64,000 nt of DNA from CAVTND01 sp963735955 (GCA_963735955.1 CAVTND010000008.1:1-64000), one strand, 5' to 3'; counted from the stretch's first letter, positions 18,540-27,148 are shown. Notes: generated from the sequence alone by a model not told the origin. Translations and numbers: made by a program.

Positions 18540-18704
18540 GCCGCCTGGGCCGGTTCTCAAATTCAGGAATCCGGAGCTTTCAGCATGACGCGGCGATGAC
18601 ATCCGCGTATCTTCGCCGCGGCAGCCTCGATCTGCGGCTCTGATGACGGCAGTGGCGATGCCGGCGTGCCGGCAGTTCAAAACTAGTAAACCGCGGGGGA
18701 CGTC

Positions 18705-19889
18705 GTGACGATCGCCGTGAACGAGCTCTGGACCGCGATCGCGGCTCTGCTTACGATCCTGCTCGGGATTCGGATCAACGCGGTCGTCCGGCCGCTGACT
18801 TACTACAACATTCCACCGGCGGTAAGCGGCGGCCTGGTTGTCGCCGTATTACTCCTGCTGTACTTCTTGACGACCGGCATTCACGTCACATTTGCCGACA
18901 CCCTGCGCAATGCCCTGCTGCTGGTGTTTTTCGCGGGGCTGGGCTTGACGGCAAAGCTGAAAACAGTTGCCACTGGTGGTCCAGTGGTGCTGGCGTTGTG
19001 TGCCTTGATCGCGGTGCTGGCAGCGGCACAGTCAACGGTTGGCGTGGCGCTGGCCTCCGCCTTTGGCCTGCCGGCAGCGCTCGGTGTCTTCGTGGGTGGT
19101 GTGCCGTTTCTGGGCGGTCACGGCACTACTGTGGCCTGGGCTGACGCAGAACTCGCGCGCGGCCTGCCACACGCGCTTGAAATTGGCATGGTGTGCGCAA
19201 CTCTCGGGCTGGTCGCTGGCGCACTTTCTTCCGGTGTCGTCGGCACCTGGTTGATAGAACGAGCACCCAGGACGGTTGCCGAAGCTGCGGCACCTGTGGC
19301 GGCAGAACCCTGGCCGCAGGGACCGTTTGTCTCTGATCGCTGGATCAAGACCCTGCTGTGGCTTGCGGTATGTGTTGGTCTTGGTCTCGCGGTGCGTCCT
19401 CTGATAACTGAGACGTTCGGCGTCACGGTGCCGGCGTTTCTTGCGGTGTTGCTGACTGCGGTGCTGCTGACCAATCTCGCTGACCTGGCCAAGGTGCGGA
19501 TCGATCTCGAAGGTGCTGACTTGATCGGTACCCTCGCACTGCGCGTCTTTCTCGCCGTCGCGATGATGGGATTGCAACTGGCCGCAGTGCGCGACTCGGT
19601 CGGTCTCATTCTTTCGGCGGTCGCCTGCCAGGTCTTGATCACCACAGCCCTGGCGGTGTTTGCGGTCTATCCCTTGCTCAAGGGACGCGACGGCGCCGTG
19701 GCGGCGGCAGGCTTCGTCGGCTTCGGACTGGGCGCGATGCCGGTCGGGCTGGCCGCGATGAAGCGGCTAACCGCAAGCTACGGCCCGGCGCCGCGCGCAA
19801 TCTTGATCATCACGCTGGCCGCTTCATTTACGATGGACACCGCCAATGCCCTGGTGGTCCAGACGTTTCTGAGCTGGTTCGGGCGCTAG
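18705..19889 (+). CDS. gltS: Sodium/glutamate symporter GltS
   Basis: A 394-residue polytopic membrane protein (about ten hydrophobic spans), starting with GTG at 18705 after a GGGGGA ribosome site. Family features include 'YYNIPPAVSGGLVVA', 'FFAGLGLTAKL', the re-entrant loop 'FVGGVPFLGGHGTTVAWA' and its second-half counterpart 'FVGFGLGAMPVGLAAMKRL'. It would take up L-glutamate with sodium across the inner membrane. Two inverted repeats of the ESS fold are visible as the paired GG-rich loops. The stop codon TAG supplies the TA dinucleotide that abuts the MITE-like element beginning at 19889, so the insertion did not alter the protein except possibly its terminal codon. Confidence 0.93.
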   Translation: MTIAVNELWTAIAALLTILLGIRINAVVRPLTYYNIPPAVSGGLVVAVLLLLYFLTTGIHVTFADTLRNALLLVFFAGLGLTAKLKTVATGGPVVLALCALIAVLAAAQSTVGVALASAFGLPAALGVFVGGVPFLGGHGTTVAWADAELARGLPHALEIGMVCATLGLVAGALSSGVVGTWLIERAPRTVAEAAAPVAAEPWPQGPFVSDRWIKTLLWLAVCVGLGLAVRPLITETFGVTVPAFLAVLLTAVLLTNLADLAKVRIDLEGADLIGTLALRVFLAVAMMGLQLAAVRDSVGLILSAVACQVLITTALAVFAVYPLLKGRDGAVAAAGFVGFGLGAMPVGLAAMKRLTASYGPAPRAILIITLAASFTMDTANALVVQTFLSWFGR

Positions 19890-20168
19890 GGCCTGTTCAC
19901 ACTAACAACGGGAGTGCGAAAGATGGATGGCGGGAGGAAGTCGCAGGCGGCGCGAGCGCCGTTGGCTGATGCCAATCAGCGAGCGCTCAGTTGGCAAATG
20001 CGGCAGCAATGCGCCCGCCATCCGTCTTTCCCGGAGGGTTGGGCCGAAATGCGGCGTCTGCTTTGTAGTGACGTCTGGCGAAGGGGGCCACCCTTGGCGG
20101 CGCCACCCTTCGCGCAGCCCTCCGCATTGCGGCCCAACGCATCTCCCGTTGTTAGTGTGAACAGGCCC
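19889..20168. mobile_element. MITE-like non-autonomous element, 280 bp, perfect 25-bp terminal inverted repeats, TA flanks
   Basis: Bases 19889–19913 (GGGCCTGTTCAC...) are the exact reverse complement of 20144–20168, a perfect 25-bp terminal inverted repeat. The element is flanked on both sides by TA (19887–19888 and 20169–20170), as expected for a TA target-site duplication used by IS630/Tc1-type and some IS5-type transposases. There is no transposase; short frames inside are not protein-like. Internally it has two large hairpins: 19918–19934 with 20014–20030 (16 of 17 matching) and 20038–20054 with 20122–20138 (16 of 17). The second contains a nested GCGAAGGG/CCCTTCGC arm. It begins at the gltS stop codon. 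The mobilising family is inferred only from the TA flank. Confidence 0.88.
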
Positions 20169-20275
20169 TAGACAAACGGCATCACCTTCTCCCGGGCTTG
20201 GCCGCCCTTGAACAGCAGAGGTAAACTGAATCGCGTACTCGTTCTGAACCCCCCATTCTCGAATCTGGAGGATCC

Positions 20276-20542
20276 ATGAAGATTCGCTTTTTGAGCGCCG
20301 CCGCGGCGCTGCTGTTCTCCGCCGCTGCACTGGCTTTTCACTGCCCGGCCGACATGAAGAAGATCGACGACGCGATGGCCAAGAACCCGAAACTGACGGA
20401 AGCCCAGATGGCCGAGGTCAAGAAATACCGCGCCGAGGGCGAGACGCTGCACAAGGCCGGCAAGCATCAGGAGTCGGTCGACACGCTTGCCAAGGCGATG
20501 AAGATCCTCAACATCTCAGTAGTTGCTCCCTGCGCGAGATGA
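20276..20542 (+). CDS. Small secreted protein of unknown function
   Basis: An 88-residue protein with a clear signal peptide (MKIRFLSAAAALLFSAAALA, cleavage after ALA) and a short helical mature part of about 68 residues: 'FHCPADMKKIDDAMAKNPKLTEAQMAEVKKYRAEGETLHKAGKHQESVDTLAKAMKIL', which resembles a single TPR-like helix pair, with two Cys flanking it. The ATG at 20276 follows a strong GGAGG site. A rho-independent terminator starts right at its stop, so it is a single-gene transcript or the end of one. Similar small proteins occur in betaproteobacteria but have no assigned function that I know. Confidence 0.8.
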   Translation: MKIRFLSAAAALLFSAAALAFHCPADMKKIDDAMAKNPKLTEAQMAEVKKYRAEGETLHKAGKHQESVDTLAKAMKILNISVVAPCAR

Positions 20543-20570
20543 CGCCGCCTGCGGGCGGCGTTTCTTTTTC
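20542..20570 (+). terminator. Rho-independent terminator after the small secreted protein
   Basis: An 8-bp GC-rich stem ACGCCGCC/GGCGGCGT with a TGCG loop (20542–20561) is followed by TTCTTTTTC, the usual intrinsic terminator layout. It ends transcription before the helicase gene. Confidence 0.85.
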
Positions 20571-20591
20571 ATCGACTCGAGACGCACACTG

Positions 20592-23333
20592 ATGAGTCGC
20601 GGCCTGCCGCGCGGTTCCAATGTCGGCACTCAGCTGCGCGCGCGGCGCGCACAAGCGGCACGAGCGAGCGCGACGCAAGTTCGCTGCAAGAGGCCGCCCG
20701 CTGCGGCGCCCACCTCCTGCGCAACTCGCGCTGCCGAGCGCCGAGGGCTGGTTCGCGGCGCAGGGCTGGCAGCCGTTCGCGTTCCAGCGCGAGGTCTGGC
20801 GAGCACGTCGCCGACGGCCGCTCGGGTCTGCTGCATGCGACCACCGGCAGCGGCAAGACCTACGCGGTCTGGTTCGGGCTGCTGAATCGCGCACTGGCCG
20901 GCGAAGTCGCCGGTGGCGGCCTGCGCCTGCTGTGGCTGACGCCGATGCGAGCGCTCGCCGCCGACATCGCGCGCGCGCTCGAAGCGCCGCTGGCCGAACT
21001 CGGTCTCGACTGGAACGTCGGGGTGCGTACCGGCGACACCGAGTCGCGGCGAGCGCGCCCGCCAGTCGCAGCGATTGCCCGAGGCGCTCGTCACGACGCC
21101 CGAGAGCCTGACCTCCTGCTGTCGCGCGCCGATCGCCGTCGGCAGCTCGACGGCATCGAACTCGTCGTGGTCGACGAGTGGCACGAGCTGATCGGCACCA
21201 AGCGCGGCGTGCAGCTGCAGCTCGCGCTGGCGCGTCTTCGCAAGGTTTGCGCGCGCAGCGCGCGGCGCGGCTTCCGCCCCGCCCCCGCCCCGGGGCGGGG
21301 GTCGGGGGTGGGGGGCCCTGAGTCAGGGCAACAGGCCCCATAGAACCGCAGGCGCAGCTTCGCGGTATGGGGCCTGTCCGCCACTCTGGGCAACACCGAG
21401 CACGCGATGGAAGTGCTGCTGGCCGGCGCGCCCGGCGTGATGGTGCGCGGCGCGATCGCCAAGGAGATCGTGGTCGACACGCTGCTGCCCGAGCGAACCC
21501 GGGCCGCTTCCCCTGGGGCGGTCATCTCGGCATCCGAGATGCTCGAGCCGGTCGTGCGCGAGATCGAGCGCGACTCGAAACGACGCTCGTCTTCACCAAC
21601 ACGCGCTCGCAGGCGGAGATCTGGTACCAGTCGCTGCTCGAGGCGCGGCCCCAATGGGCCGGCCTGATCGCGCTGCATCATGGCTCGCTCGACAGGGAGG
21701 TGCGCGAGTGGGTCGAGCGTGGGCTCAAGGAAGGGCGACTGAAGGCGGTGGTCGCCACCTCCAGCCTCGACCTCGGCGTCGACTTCCTGCCGGTTGAACG
21801 CGTGCTGCAGATCGGCAGCTCCGAAGGGCGTGGCGCGACTGCTTCAGCGCGCGGGCCGCAGCGGACATGCGCCCGGGCGCGCGTCGCGCGTGACGATCGT
21901 GCCGACCCACACGCTCGAACTTGTCGAGGCCGCGGCGGCGCGCGCCGCCGTCATCGCCGGCCGGGTCGAATCGCGCACGCGCCCGAGCCACCGCTCGATG
22001 TGCTGGTGCAGCATCTGGTCACCTTGGCGTCGGCACCGGCTTCCGCGCCGAGCAGACTCTCGCCGAGGTCCGCGACACCTGGAGCTACCGCGAGCTCAGC
22101 GGACGAGGAATTTGCCTGGGCGCTCGACTTCGTCGGCCGCGGCGGCGAGTCGCTGCGCGCCTATCCCGAGTATCACCGCGTCGTCCGCGATGCCGAGGAC
22201 GGTTTCTTCGCGTGCAGGAGCGCAGTATCGCGCGGCGGCACCGCATGTCGGTCGGCACCATCGTGGCCGACGCCTCGATGCTGGTGAAGATGCTCAACGG
22301 TCGCAACGCTCGGCACGATCGAGGAGTCGTTCATCGTCGCGGCTGCGCAAGGGCGACACCTTCGTGTTCGGCGGCCGCCTGCTCGAACTGGTGCGCGTCC
22401 ACGAGATGACGGCGTACGTGCAGCCTCGACCGGCGGCGCAGCGGTGCGGTGCCGCGCTGGACCGGCGGCAAGATGCCGCTGTCGACCGAGATGGCCGATG
22501 CGTCCCTGCGCGAACTCGAAGGTGCGCTGGCCGGCCGCTACGACGCACCCGAGATGCAACTGGCGCGGCCGCTGATCGAACTGCAGGCGCGCTGGTCGGC
22601 CGTGCCGACGCGCGACGACCCTGGTCGTCGAGTCGCTGCGGTCGCGCGAGGGTCGGCACCTTTTTGTCTATCCGTTCGCCGGGCGCCATGCGCACCTGGG
22701 CCTGGCGTCACTGCTGGCTACCGGATCGGGCAGGCGCACGCCGTCGACCTTCTCGATCGCGATCAACGACTACGGCTTCGAACTGCTGTCGCCCGGCGAT
22801 ATCGACTGGATGGGCGCCTGGCAACGCCGCGTCGGACGCTGCTCGCCGACAACGGGCTGCTCGACGACGTCCTGGCGAGCCTGAACGCCGGCGAGCTCGC
22901 ACTGCGGCGCTTTCGCGAGGTTGCACGCATCGCCGGGCTGGTGTTCCAGGGCTTTCCGGGTGCACCCGAATCGATGAAGCAGCTGCAGGCGAGTTCGGGA
23001 CTGCTCTACGAGGTCTTTCGCAAGTACGACGCCGGCAACCGTCTGCTGGCACAGGCCGAGCGCGAGGTACTCGAGCAGGAGCTCGACATCGAGCGACTGC
23101 GCGCGGCGCTCGCGCGCATGCGCCGCCAACGCGTCGTCTACCGACTGCTGGCGCGGCCGACGCCGTTCGCGTTTCCGCTGATGGTCGAGCGCCTGCGCGA
23201 GCAGGTGACGACCGAAAGTTTGTCCGCGCGGATCGAGCGCATGCTCGCCGAACTCGAAAGCGCCGAGGCGGCATCGGCCAGGGACATACAAGATCTTGTT
23301 TTCCCACGTGCTGAATCATCCAACATCTTGTAG
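20592..23333 (+). pseudogene. Ligase-associated DNA damage response DEXH-box helicase (Lhr family), many frameshifts
   Basis: Fragments in all three plus frames assemble into one Lhr-core helicase of about 830 residues. Walker A 'TTGSGKT' lies near 20850, 'LWLTPMRALAADIA' near 20935, the DEXH box reads 'VVVDEWHEL' near 21170, motif III 'WGLSATLGNTEHAM' near 21370, motif IV 'TTLVFTNTRSQAEIWYQ' near 21590, motif V 'VVATSSLDLGVDF' near 21760 and motif VI 'LLQRAGRSGH' near 21840. DEWH and the WH/C-terminal region identify the ligase-associated subgroup, which acts with an ATP-dependent ligase and the PdeM nuclease in DNA repair. At least a dozen indels break the frame, mostly before 22800; after that the frame is clean. 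A 120-bp stretch (21244–21365) of stacked inverted repeats interrupts the expected link before motif III. Confidence 0.82.
21277..21377. repeat. Three stacked inverted repeats inside the helicase gene
   Basis: Three adjacent palindromic structures: 21277–21307, a C-rich 15-base arm facing a G-rich arm with almost no loop; 21316–21328, CCCTGAGTCAGGG; and 21331–21342 (ACAGGCCCCATA) pairing perfectly with 21366–21377, where the right arm is normal helicase coding sequence (VWGL of motif III). The segment has an in-frame TAG and lengthens the gene by roughly 100 bp compared with the expected spacing. It may be a small mobile hairpin, a template-switch duplication or an assembly/amplification artefact. 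Confidence 0.65.
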
Positions 23334-23368
23334 AGCAATTCCCGCGGCTTGATTCGTCTCGCATGCCC

Positions 23369-23431
23369 TTTTCAGAGGGAGAAACGACGTTGTTCACAGC
23401 GCAATTTCCCTCTGAAAACCTGCTTTTTTCC
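23369..23431 (+). terminator. Hairpin with T-rich tail after the helicase gene
   Basis: A perfect 12-bp inverted repeat TTTTCAGAGGGA (23369–23380) and TCCCTCTGAAAA (23407–23418), loop of 26 bases, followed by CCTGCTTTTTTCC. It lies 36 bp after the helicase stop and is a plausible intrinsic terminator, though the loop is long. The rest of the gap up to 23546 holds the leader of the SWIB gene and nothing else recognisable. Confidence 0.55.
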
Positions 23432-23546
23432 TCTTGTAATTCGTTGCGTTTGCTCTAGGATCGCGTTCACGCAACGAGAGCGCTCTTGATTATTCATTCG
23501 AGAACGCTGTCGCTGTGGCATTCAACTTCCTGTAAGGAGATACTCG

Positions 23547-23935
23547 ATGGCAACGCCAAAAAGGCAAAGAAAGCTGCGAAGAAGTCCGCCAAGAGAGCCG
23601 CGCCGAAGAAGGCGATGAAAAAAGCGGCACCGAAGAAGGCCGTAAAGAGGGCGGCACCGAAAAAAGCCGCAAAGAAGAAGGTCGCACGCAAGCCGAACGC
23701 TGCCTTCATGCGTCCGCTGATGCCGACTGGCCCGCTGGCCGCGATCGTCGGCTCGGTGCCGATGCCGCGCACCGAGGTCACCAGCAAGATCTGGGCGTAC
23801 ATCAAGAAGAACAAGCTGCAGGACTCGGTCAATCGCCGCATGATCAACGCCGATGAGAAACTGCGTGCGTTGTTCGGCAAAGCTCAGGCGTCGATGTTCG
23901 AACTGACCAAGTACGTCAGCAAGCACCTGAAGTAG
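23547..23935 (+). CDS. Histone H1-like Lys/Ala-rich protein with C-terminal SWIB/MDM2 domain, frameshift near start
   Basis: About 129 residues. The N-terminal half is a basic repeat of KKAAPKK/KRAAPKK units, like bacterial histone H1 analogues; the C-terminal half is a SWIB/MDM2 domain ('TGPLAAIVGSVPMPRTEVTSKIWAYIKKNKLQD', 'INADEKLRALFGKAQASMFELTKYVSKHLK'). AAGGAGA sits seven bases before an ATG at 23547 that begins MAT, but that frame leaves the lysine repeat within a few codons; one missing base in the 'ggcaacgcc' region restores MATAKKAKKAAKK. An alternative in-frame TTG at 23486 has no ribosome site. These SWIB proteins are thought to bind DNA and modulate nucleoid structure; role here is inferred. 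A strong terminator follows. Confidence 0.82.
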
Positions 23936-23965
23936 CCGCCTCCGGGGCTCTCCCGGACCGCAGTC

Positions 23966-24005
23966 AAATCGCCCGGGGGCATTTCGGCCCGGGCGATTTG
24001 TTTTT
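23966..24005 (+). terminator. Rho-independent terminator after the SWIB gene
   Basis: A perfect 12-bp stem AAATCGCCCGGG (23966–23977) and CCCGGGCGATTT (23988–23999) with a ten-base loop, followed by GTTTTTCC. One of the clearest intrinsic terminators in the window. Confidence 0.92.
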
Positions 24006-24122
24006 CCGGCCCAGCCCGCTTCGCGGTTGACTTGGCCCGAGACTTTGTCAAGACTGGCGCCGTCGCGGTCGTACGGCCCGATGCCGTAGACCGTTTTTCG
24101 GTGTCACTGACAGGAGACCACC

Positions 24123-24614
24123 ATGGCCAGCCGTACTCGCAAGAGCGCCGCCAAACGAATCCGCCGCGCGGCACCTAAGAAAGCTTCGACCGCAAACGCC
24201 GCGATGTCGGCAGCGACTGCTCGGCGCGGCCTGGGCGAAGTATTCGGGAAGATGCAGCTGACGCAAGTCGCGGGCAAATTGATCGAGGGCCGCCGCCGCG
24301 ACCTGGATGCAATACTCGAAGCCAACAAGAAGTCCTATCAGGGCTTGCAGTCGGTGGTCGAGCGCCAGACCTCGATGCTGAAGGAATCGATTGCTCAATG
24401 GCAGTCGGTCGCGAAAATGATGTCTACCAGCGGTCCACGCGAAAGCATCTCGAAGCTCGATGAGCTGGCAAAGCAAAGTTTCGGCATGGCGATCGCCAAC
24501 ATCCGGGAACTGGCGGAGTTGACCGCGCGCTCGCAGGCGGATGCATTCAACGTCGTCCGCCAGCGGATTCGGGAAAACATCGAGGAAGTGACCCAGCTGT
24601 TGAATCGCCGCTGA
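24123..24614 (+). CDS. Phasin family protein with basic N-terminal extension
   Basis: A 163-residue protein, start ATG after ACAGGAGACC. Residues 1–35 are rich in Arg, Lys and Ala (RTRKSAAKRIRRAAPKKA), resembling the nucleic-acid-binding tail of PhaF-type phasins but placed at the N-terminus. Residues 40–160 are an amphipathic helical phasin domain ('IEGRRRDLDAILEANKKSYQGLQSVVERQ', 'AKQSFGMAIANIRELAELTARSQADAFNVVRQRIRENIEEV'). Phasins coat polyhydroxyalkanoate granules; basic ones also tether granules to the nucleoid. No PHA synthase is in the window. Its neighbour upstream is another Lys/Ala-rich DNA-binding-type protein, but a terminator separates them. Confidence 0.86.
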   Translation: MASRTRKSAAKRIRRAAPKKASTANAAMSAATARRGLGEVFGKMQLTQVAGKLIEGRRRDLDAILEANKKSYQGLQSVVERQTSMLKESIAQWQSVAKMMSTSGPRESISKLDELAKQSFGMAIANIRELAELTARSQADAFNVVRQRIRENIEEVTQLLNRR

Positions 24615-24650
24615 CGTGGCGCGGTAATCCGGCAAAACCGAAGTGGCGCG

Positions 24651-24673
24651 ACGACGCACTGAGTGCGTCGTCC
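24651..24673. terminator. Perfect hairpin between converging genes
   Basis: GACGACGCAC–TGA–GTGCGTCGTC, a perfect 10-bp stem with a three-base loop, lies between the phasin stop and the stop of the rhodanese gene on the other strand. It has no T tract on either side, so a bidirectional termination role is only a guess from position and stability. Confidence 0.5.
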
Positions 24674-24697
24674 GCTGTGTCGGGCAATCTCGGTCGG

Positions 24698-25339
24698 TCA
24701 ATCTTGGCGTGAGACGAGGGTAATGGCCTCGGGGCGTTGCGCGACCAGGACTTCGTGCCAGGGCAGGCCGCTCCGCTTCCAGCCGGGTGCGACCAGACCT
24801 GCGCGGTCGGCGCCGCCCTCGAAGCCGCCCGCAACGACACTGACGTCGAGATAACCCATGGTCTGCAGCGCGATCGCCGCGCGATGAGCTAATTCCCCGT
24901 TTCCGCAGATCAGCATGATCGGCATCGAACGGCCGCCGCCCCGGGAGAAGACCTCGCTATCGATCCGGGCGATGAAGCCTGAACCGGGAAGTGTCGGCTG
25001 ACCCAAAGGATTTTCGGCCCGGACGCCCAGTTCGCGGAACGGCACCACGGCGTCGACCCCTTCCGGCTGGCCCCGGGCTGCATCGCGGTGACTGCGCAGA
25101 TCGACAAACAGCAAGACCTCCCCGCGCCGGATCTTCAGATCCCAGGCTTGTTCAGGCGTAAGTTCGGCGACCTGGACCGGCACTGCCGCGCGCTGGTCGC
25201 AGCTCCCGAGCGGCGCGTCGATCACATTTGCTGGGCAGGCATCATCGGCCAGTACCTGGGCTGCTGAAGATGAACTCCAGAGCACGAAGACCACCAGGGC
25301 CGGGATCAATCGCCTAAAGCGGGCGCGCGGTGCAGACAT
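24698..25339 (-). CDS. Secreted rhodanese-like domain protein
   Basis: A 213-residue protein starting at 25339 (MSAPRARFRRL) with a hydrophobic signal/anchor segment (residues 11–29, 'LIPALVVFVLWSSSSAAQVLA') and a periplasmic rhodanese-like domain. The domain shows 'LTPEQAWDLKIRRGEVLLFVDLRSHRDAARGQPEGVDAVVPFREL' and the active-site loop 'MLICGNGELAHRAAIALQTMGYLDVSVVAGGF', with Cys followed by GNGE instead of the more usual CxxGxR, then 'GWKRSGLPW', the standard rhodanese ending. It could handle sulfane sulfur or act as a redox/arsenate-like domain; specificity is unknown. Longer upstream frame is not coding-like. Confidence 0.83.
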   Translation of the reverse strand: MSAPRARFRRLIPALVVFVLWSSSSAAQVLADDACPANVIDAPLGSCDQRAAVPVQVAELTPEQAWDLKIRRGEVLLFVDLRSHRDAARGQPEGVDAVVPFRELGVRAENPLGQPTLPGSGFIARIDSEVFSRGGGRSMPIMLICGNGELAHRAAIALQTMGYLDVSVVAGGFEGGADRAGLVAPGWKRSGLPWHEVLVAQRPEAITLVSRQD

Positions 25340-25371
25340 GGTTCGACGTCCATCCAAATGATGCAAATGGG

Positions 25372-25653
25372 CTATGCCCGATCGTCGAATCCGCTTGTCA
25401 GACACCTGGCAAAGTAGGCGCTGCAATCAGGCGCGTCAGCCAGTTCGGACGCTGGCAGATCGGGGGCCGGGCGGGGACGGAAATCGAAGGCTTCGGCCGA
25501 GTTCGGTACCAGGCGACCCCAGTCCCGCGCTCCGCCAGCCAGGGTAAACACTCCAAATAGTGCGATGACGAGTCCACCGGCGCTGGAACGCCAGTGCGCA
25601 GACAGCCACGACGACTTGCGCCGTGGTCGATGCTCTAAACGCCCCTGGTTCAT
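25372..25653 (-). CDS. Small membrane protein, hypothetical
   Basis: A possible 93-residue protein from ATG 25653 with a basic N-terminus (HRPRRKSS) and one transmembrane span ('GGLVIALFGVFTLAGG'), then a Pro/Asp-rich tail ending with two Cys. It lies just upstream of, and on the same strand as, the rhodanese gene (33-bp gap), which supports an operon. No homology recognised; it could be spurious. Confidence 0.42.
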   Translation of the reverse strand: MNQGRLEHRPRRKSSWLSAHWRSSAGGLVIALFGVFTLAGGARDWGRLVPNSAEAFDFRPRPAPDLPASELADAPDCSAYFARCLTSGFDDRA

Positions 25654-25835
25654 TGTCTTCCCCGCGATCTGCCGGTAGATCCTGGCGCGATGCGGCTCTG
25701 CGCGGATCCACTTGCCAGTTACGGTAGGCGCCAGCGTGGACATTCGCGAGGTGCGTATGCGGCGGCGCTTCTGTCGACTATTCGACGGCGCAGTCCGGGC
25801 GAAGGTGTTGCCCGGGCCAGGACGGCAATGAAAAG

Positions 25836-26420
25836 CTAGGCGTGCGCCCAGCGCGAATGGCGCGGCAGCGAAGCCTGCAGGAACGCCATCTGGTCAGCGA
25901 GGATGCGGCGATTGCTGAGAATGAAGCCTTCGTTGCGGCACACGGCGTAGGGAACATAAATCAAGGGCATGTGTGCTTCTTCCGGTCGCCGGTTGCCCTT
26001 GCGCGTATTGCACGAACGGCAGGCGGTCACCACGTTGGTCCATTCGTGACGGCCGCCGCGCGATACCGGCGTTATGTGCTCGACGGTGAGGTCGCCCTCC
26101 GAATAGTGACTGCCACAGTAGGCGCACACCTGACGATCGCGGGCGAACAGGCGATGCTTGGTCAACCCCACGTGCGCATGACCGAACGGAATCCGGTGCC
26201 GGCCTCGAATCATGACGATCGAACTCGTCAGCAGCTCTGAACGCGCGCCCGTGGATTCCTGCACGCCGCCCACCATCCCGAACACGCTCTCGCCCAATTC
26301 GGTCAGGACTTTCCCCGCGGCGTAATAGCGTGCCGCCCGTTGCATCAACGCCCAGCGGACCGGTTGCCCGTGGGAGTCAATGATCAGGATCTTCGGTACG
26401 TACTCCGTCGCATGCAGCAT
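25836..26420 (-). CDS. HNH endonuclease family protein
   Basis: A 194-residue protein with the HNH/zinc-ribbon nuclease core near residues 97–143: 'CAYCG', the catalytic 'LTVEHITPVSRGGRHEWTNVV' with His, and 'ACRSCNTRKGNR'. The N-terminal half ('KILIIDSHGQPVRWALMQRAARYYAAGKVL') and 'IVMIRGRHRIPFG' belong to the widespread stand-alone HNH family of proteobacteria that is not linked to phage or introns. Its role is unknown, possibly DNA repair or housekeeping. No mobile sequences surround it. Confidence 0.9.
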   Translation of the reverse strand: MLHATEYVPKILIIDSHGQPVRWALMQRAARYYAAGKVLTELGESVFGMVGGVQESTGARSELLTSSIVMIRGRHRIPFGHAHVGLTKHRLFARDRQVCAYCGSHYSEGDLTVEHITPVSRGGRHEWTNVVTACRSCNTRKGNRRPEEAHMPLIYVPYAVCRNEGFILSNRRILADQMAFLQASLPRHSRWAHA

Positions 26421-26576
26421 GGCAGCGCGATTGTGCCACGTGCCACTCGGCCGGTGCGGGCCATGGCCAGGCGCAGGTCATCGTGGAAACGGGGGCCGAA
26501 CCTCTCTGCGAGGAGAGTGCACCCGCCCACGGCAGGCCTTCTGCGTCTAGCCAAGGCCCGGTCGAAGCCCGATCAT

Positions 26577-27098
26577 TTACTTACGATTACCGCCACCCCT
26601 TTCCCAGGGATCCATTCCGCCCTGCGTTTCGACAACGACGCCCGCCGGGTTGAAGTTGACGAACATCGCCGCCCGGAATCCTCCCTGAATGTAGGTGCGG
26701 TACATGAACGAGGTCTGCTGCTTCAGTGAGAAATACATCACATCGGCCGGCGGACCGAAATCCCGCAGGACGTCCTGCTGCGTCGTCTTGCCAACGCGAA
26801 TCCTTCCAAAGGCGGATTCGCTCATCATCTGCTCGGCACGGACCAGGCGGCGCTCAGCATCGAAGTCGACATTCCATACCGATTGCAGCGACGGTTGACC
26901 CGAGTACTGCAGGCGCACTCCGCCATCGGCGAGGGGCCAGGTTGCGGTTGGCCTGCCCAGAGCGGAAAGTGCCGCCTGCTCGGTAGTGCCAGGCGCAAGC
27001 TGCCCCGGGCTTGTACAACCAACAATGCTGAGCGCAAGCAGCGCCAGTCCGGCCCAGTACAAAAATCGGGATGTCATGGAGACGAGAGCGTGTGTCAT
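26577..27098 (-). CDS. Outer membrane assembly lipoprotein-like protein (SmpA/OmlA/BamE fold)
   Basis: A 173-residue lipoprotein. Start ATG 27098 follows GCGAGGA; the signal 'FLYWAGLALLALSIVGC' has its lipidated Cys near residue 28. Two BamE-like repeats are visible: 'LAPGTTEQAALSALGRPTATWPLADGGVRLQYSG' and 'IRVGKTTQQDVLRDFGPPADVMYF', i.e. the G-x-T/S...V...GxP pattern of the SmpA/OmlA domain. BamE proper is shorter (about 110 residues), so this is a paralogue in the outer-membrane-assembly superfamily whose role is not established. It is divergent from the SRPBCC gene; the 50-bp gap between them must hold both promoters. Confidence 0.78.
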   Translation of the reverse strand: MTHALVSMTSRFLYWAGLALLALSIVGCTSPGQLAPGTTEQAALSALGRPTATWPLADGGVRLQYSGQPSLQSVWNVDFDAERRLVRAEQMMSESAFGRIRVGKTTQQDVLRDFGPPADVMYFSLKQQTSFMYRTYIQGGFRAAMFVNFNPAGVVVETQGGMDPWERGGGNRK

Positions 27099-27148
27099 TG
27101 GGATAATCCTCGCTTCAGGCAAATTGAACTCCAGCGTGGAGGGACGCC

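Noticed and set aside
25836..26420. HNH gene as part of a mobile intron or prophage
   Set aside because: No integrase, phage genes, repeats or composition change nearby; it fits the stand-alone housekeeping HNH family.
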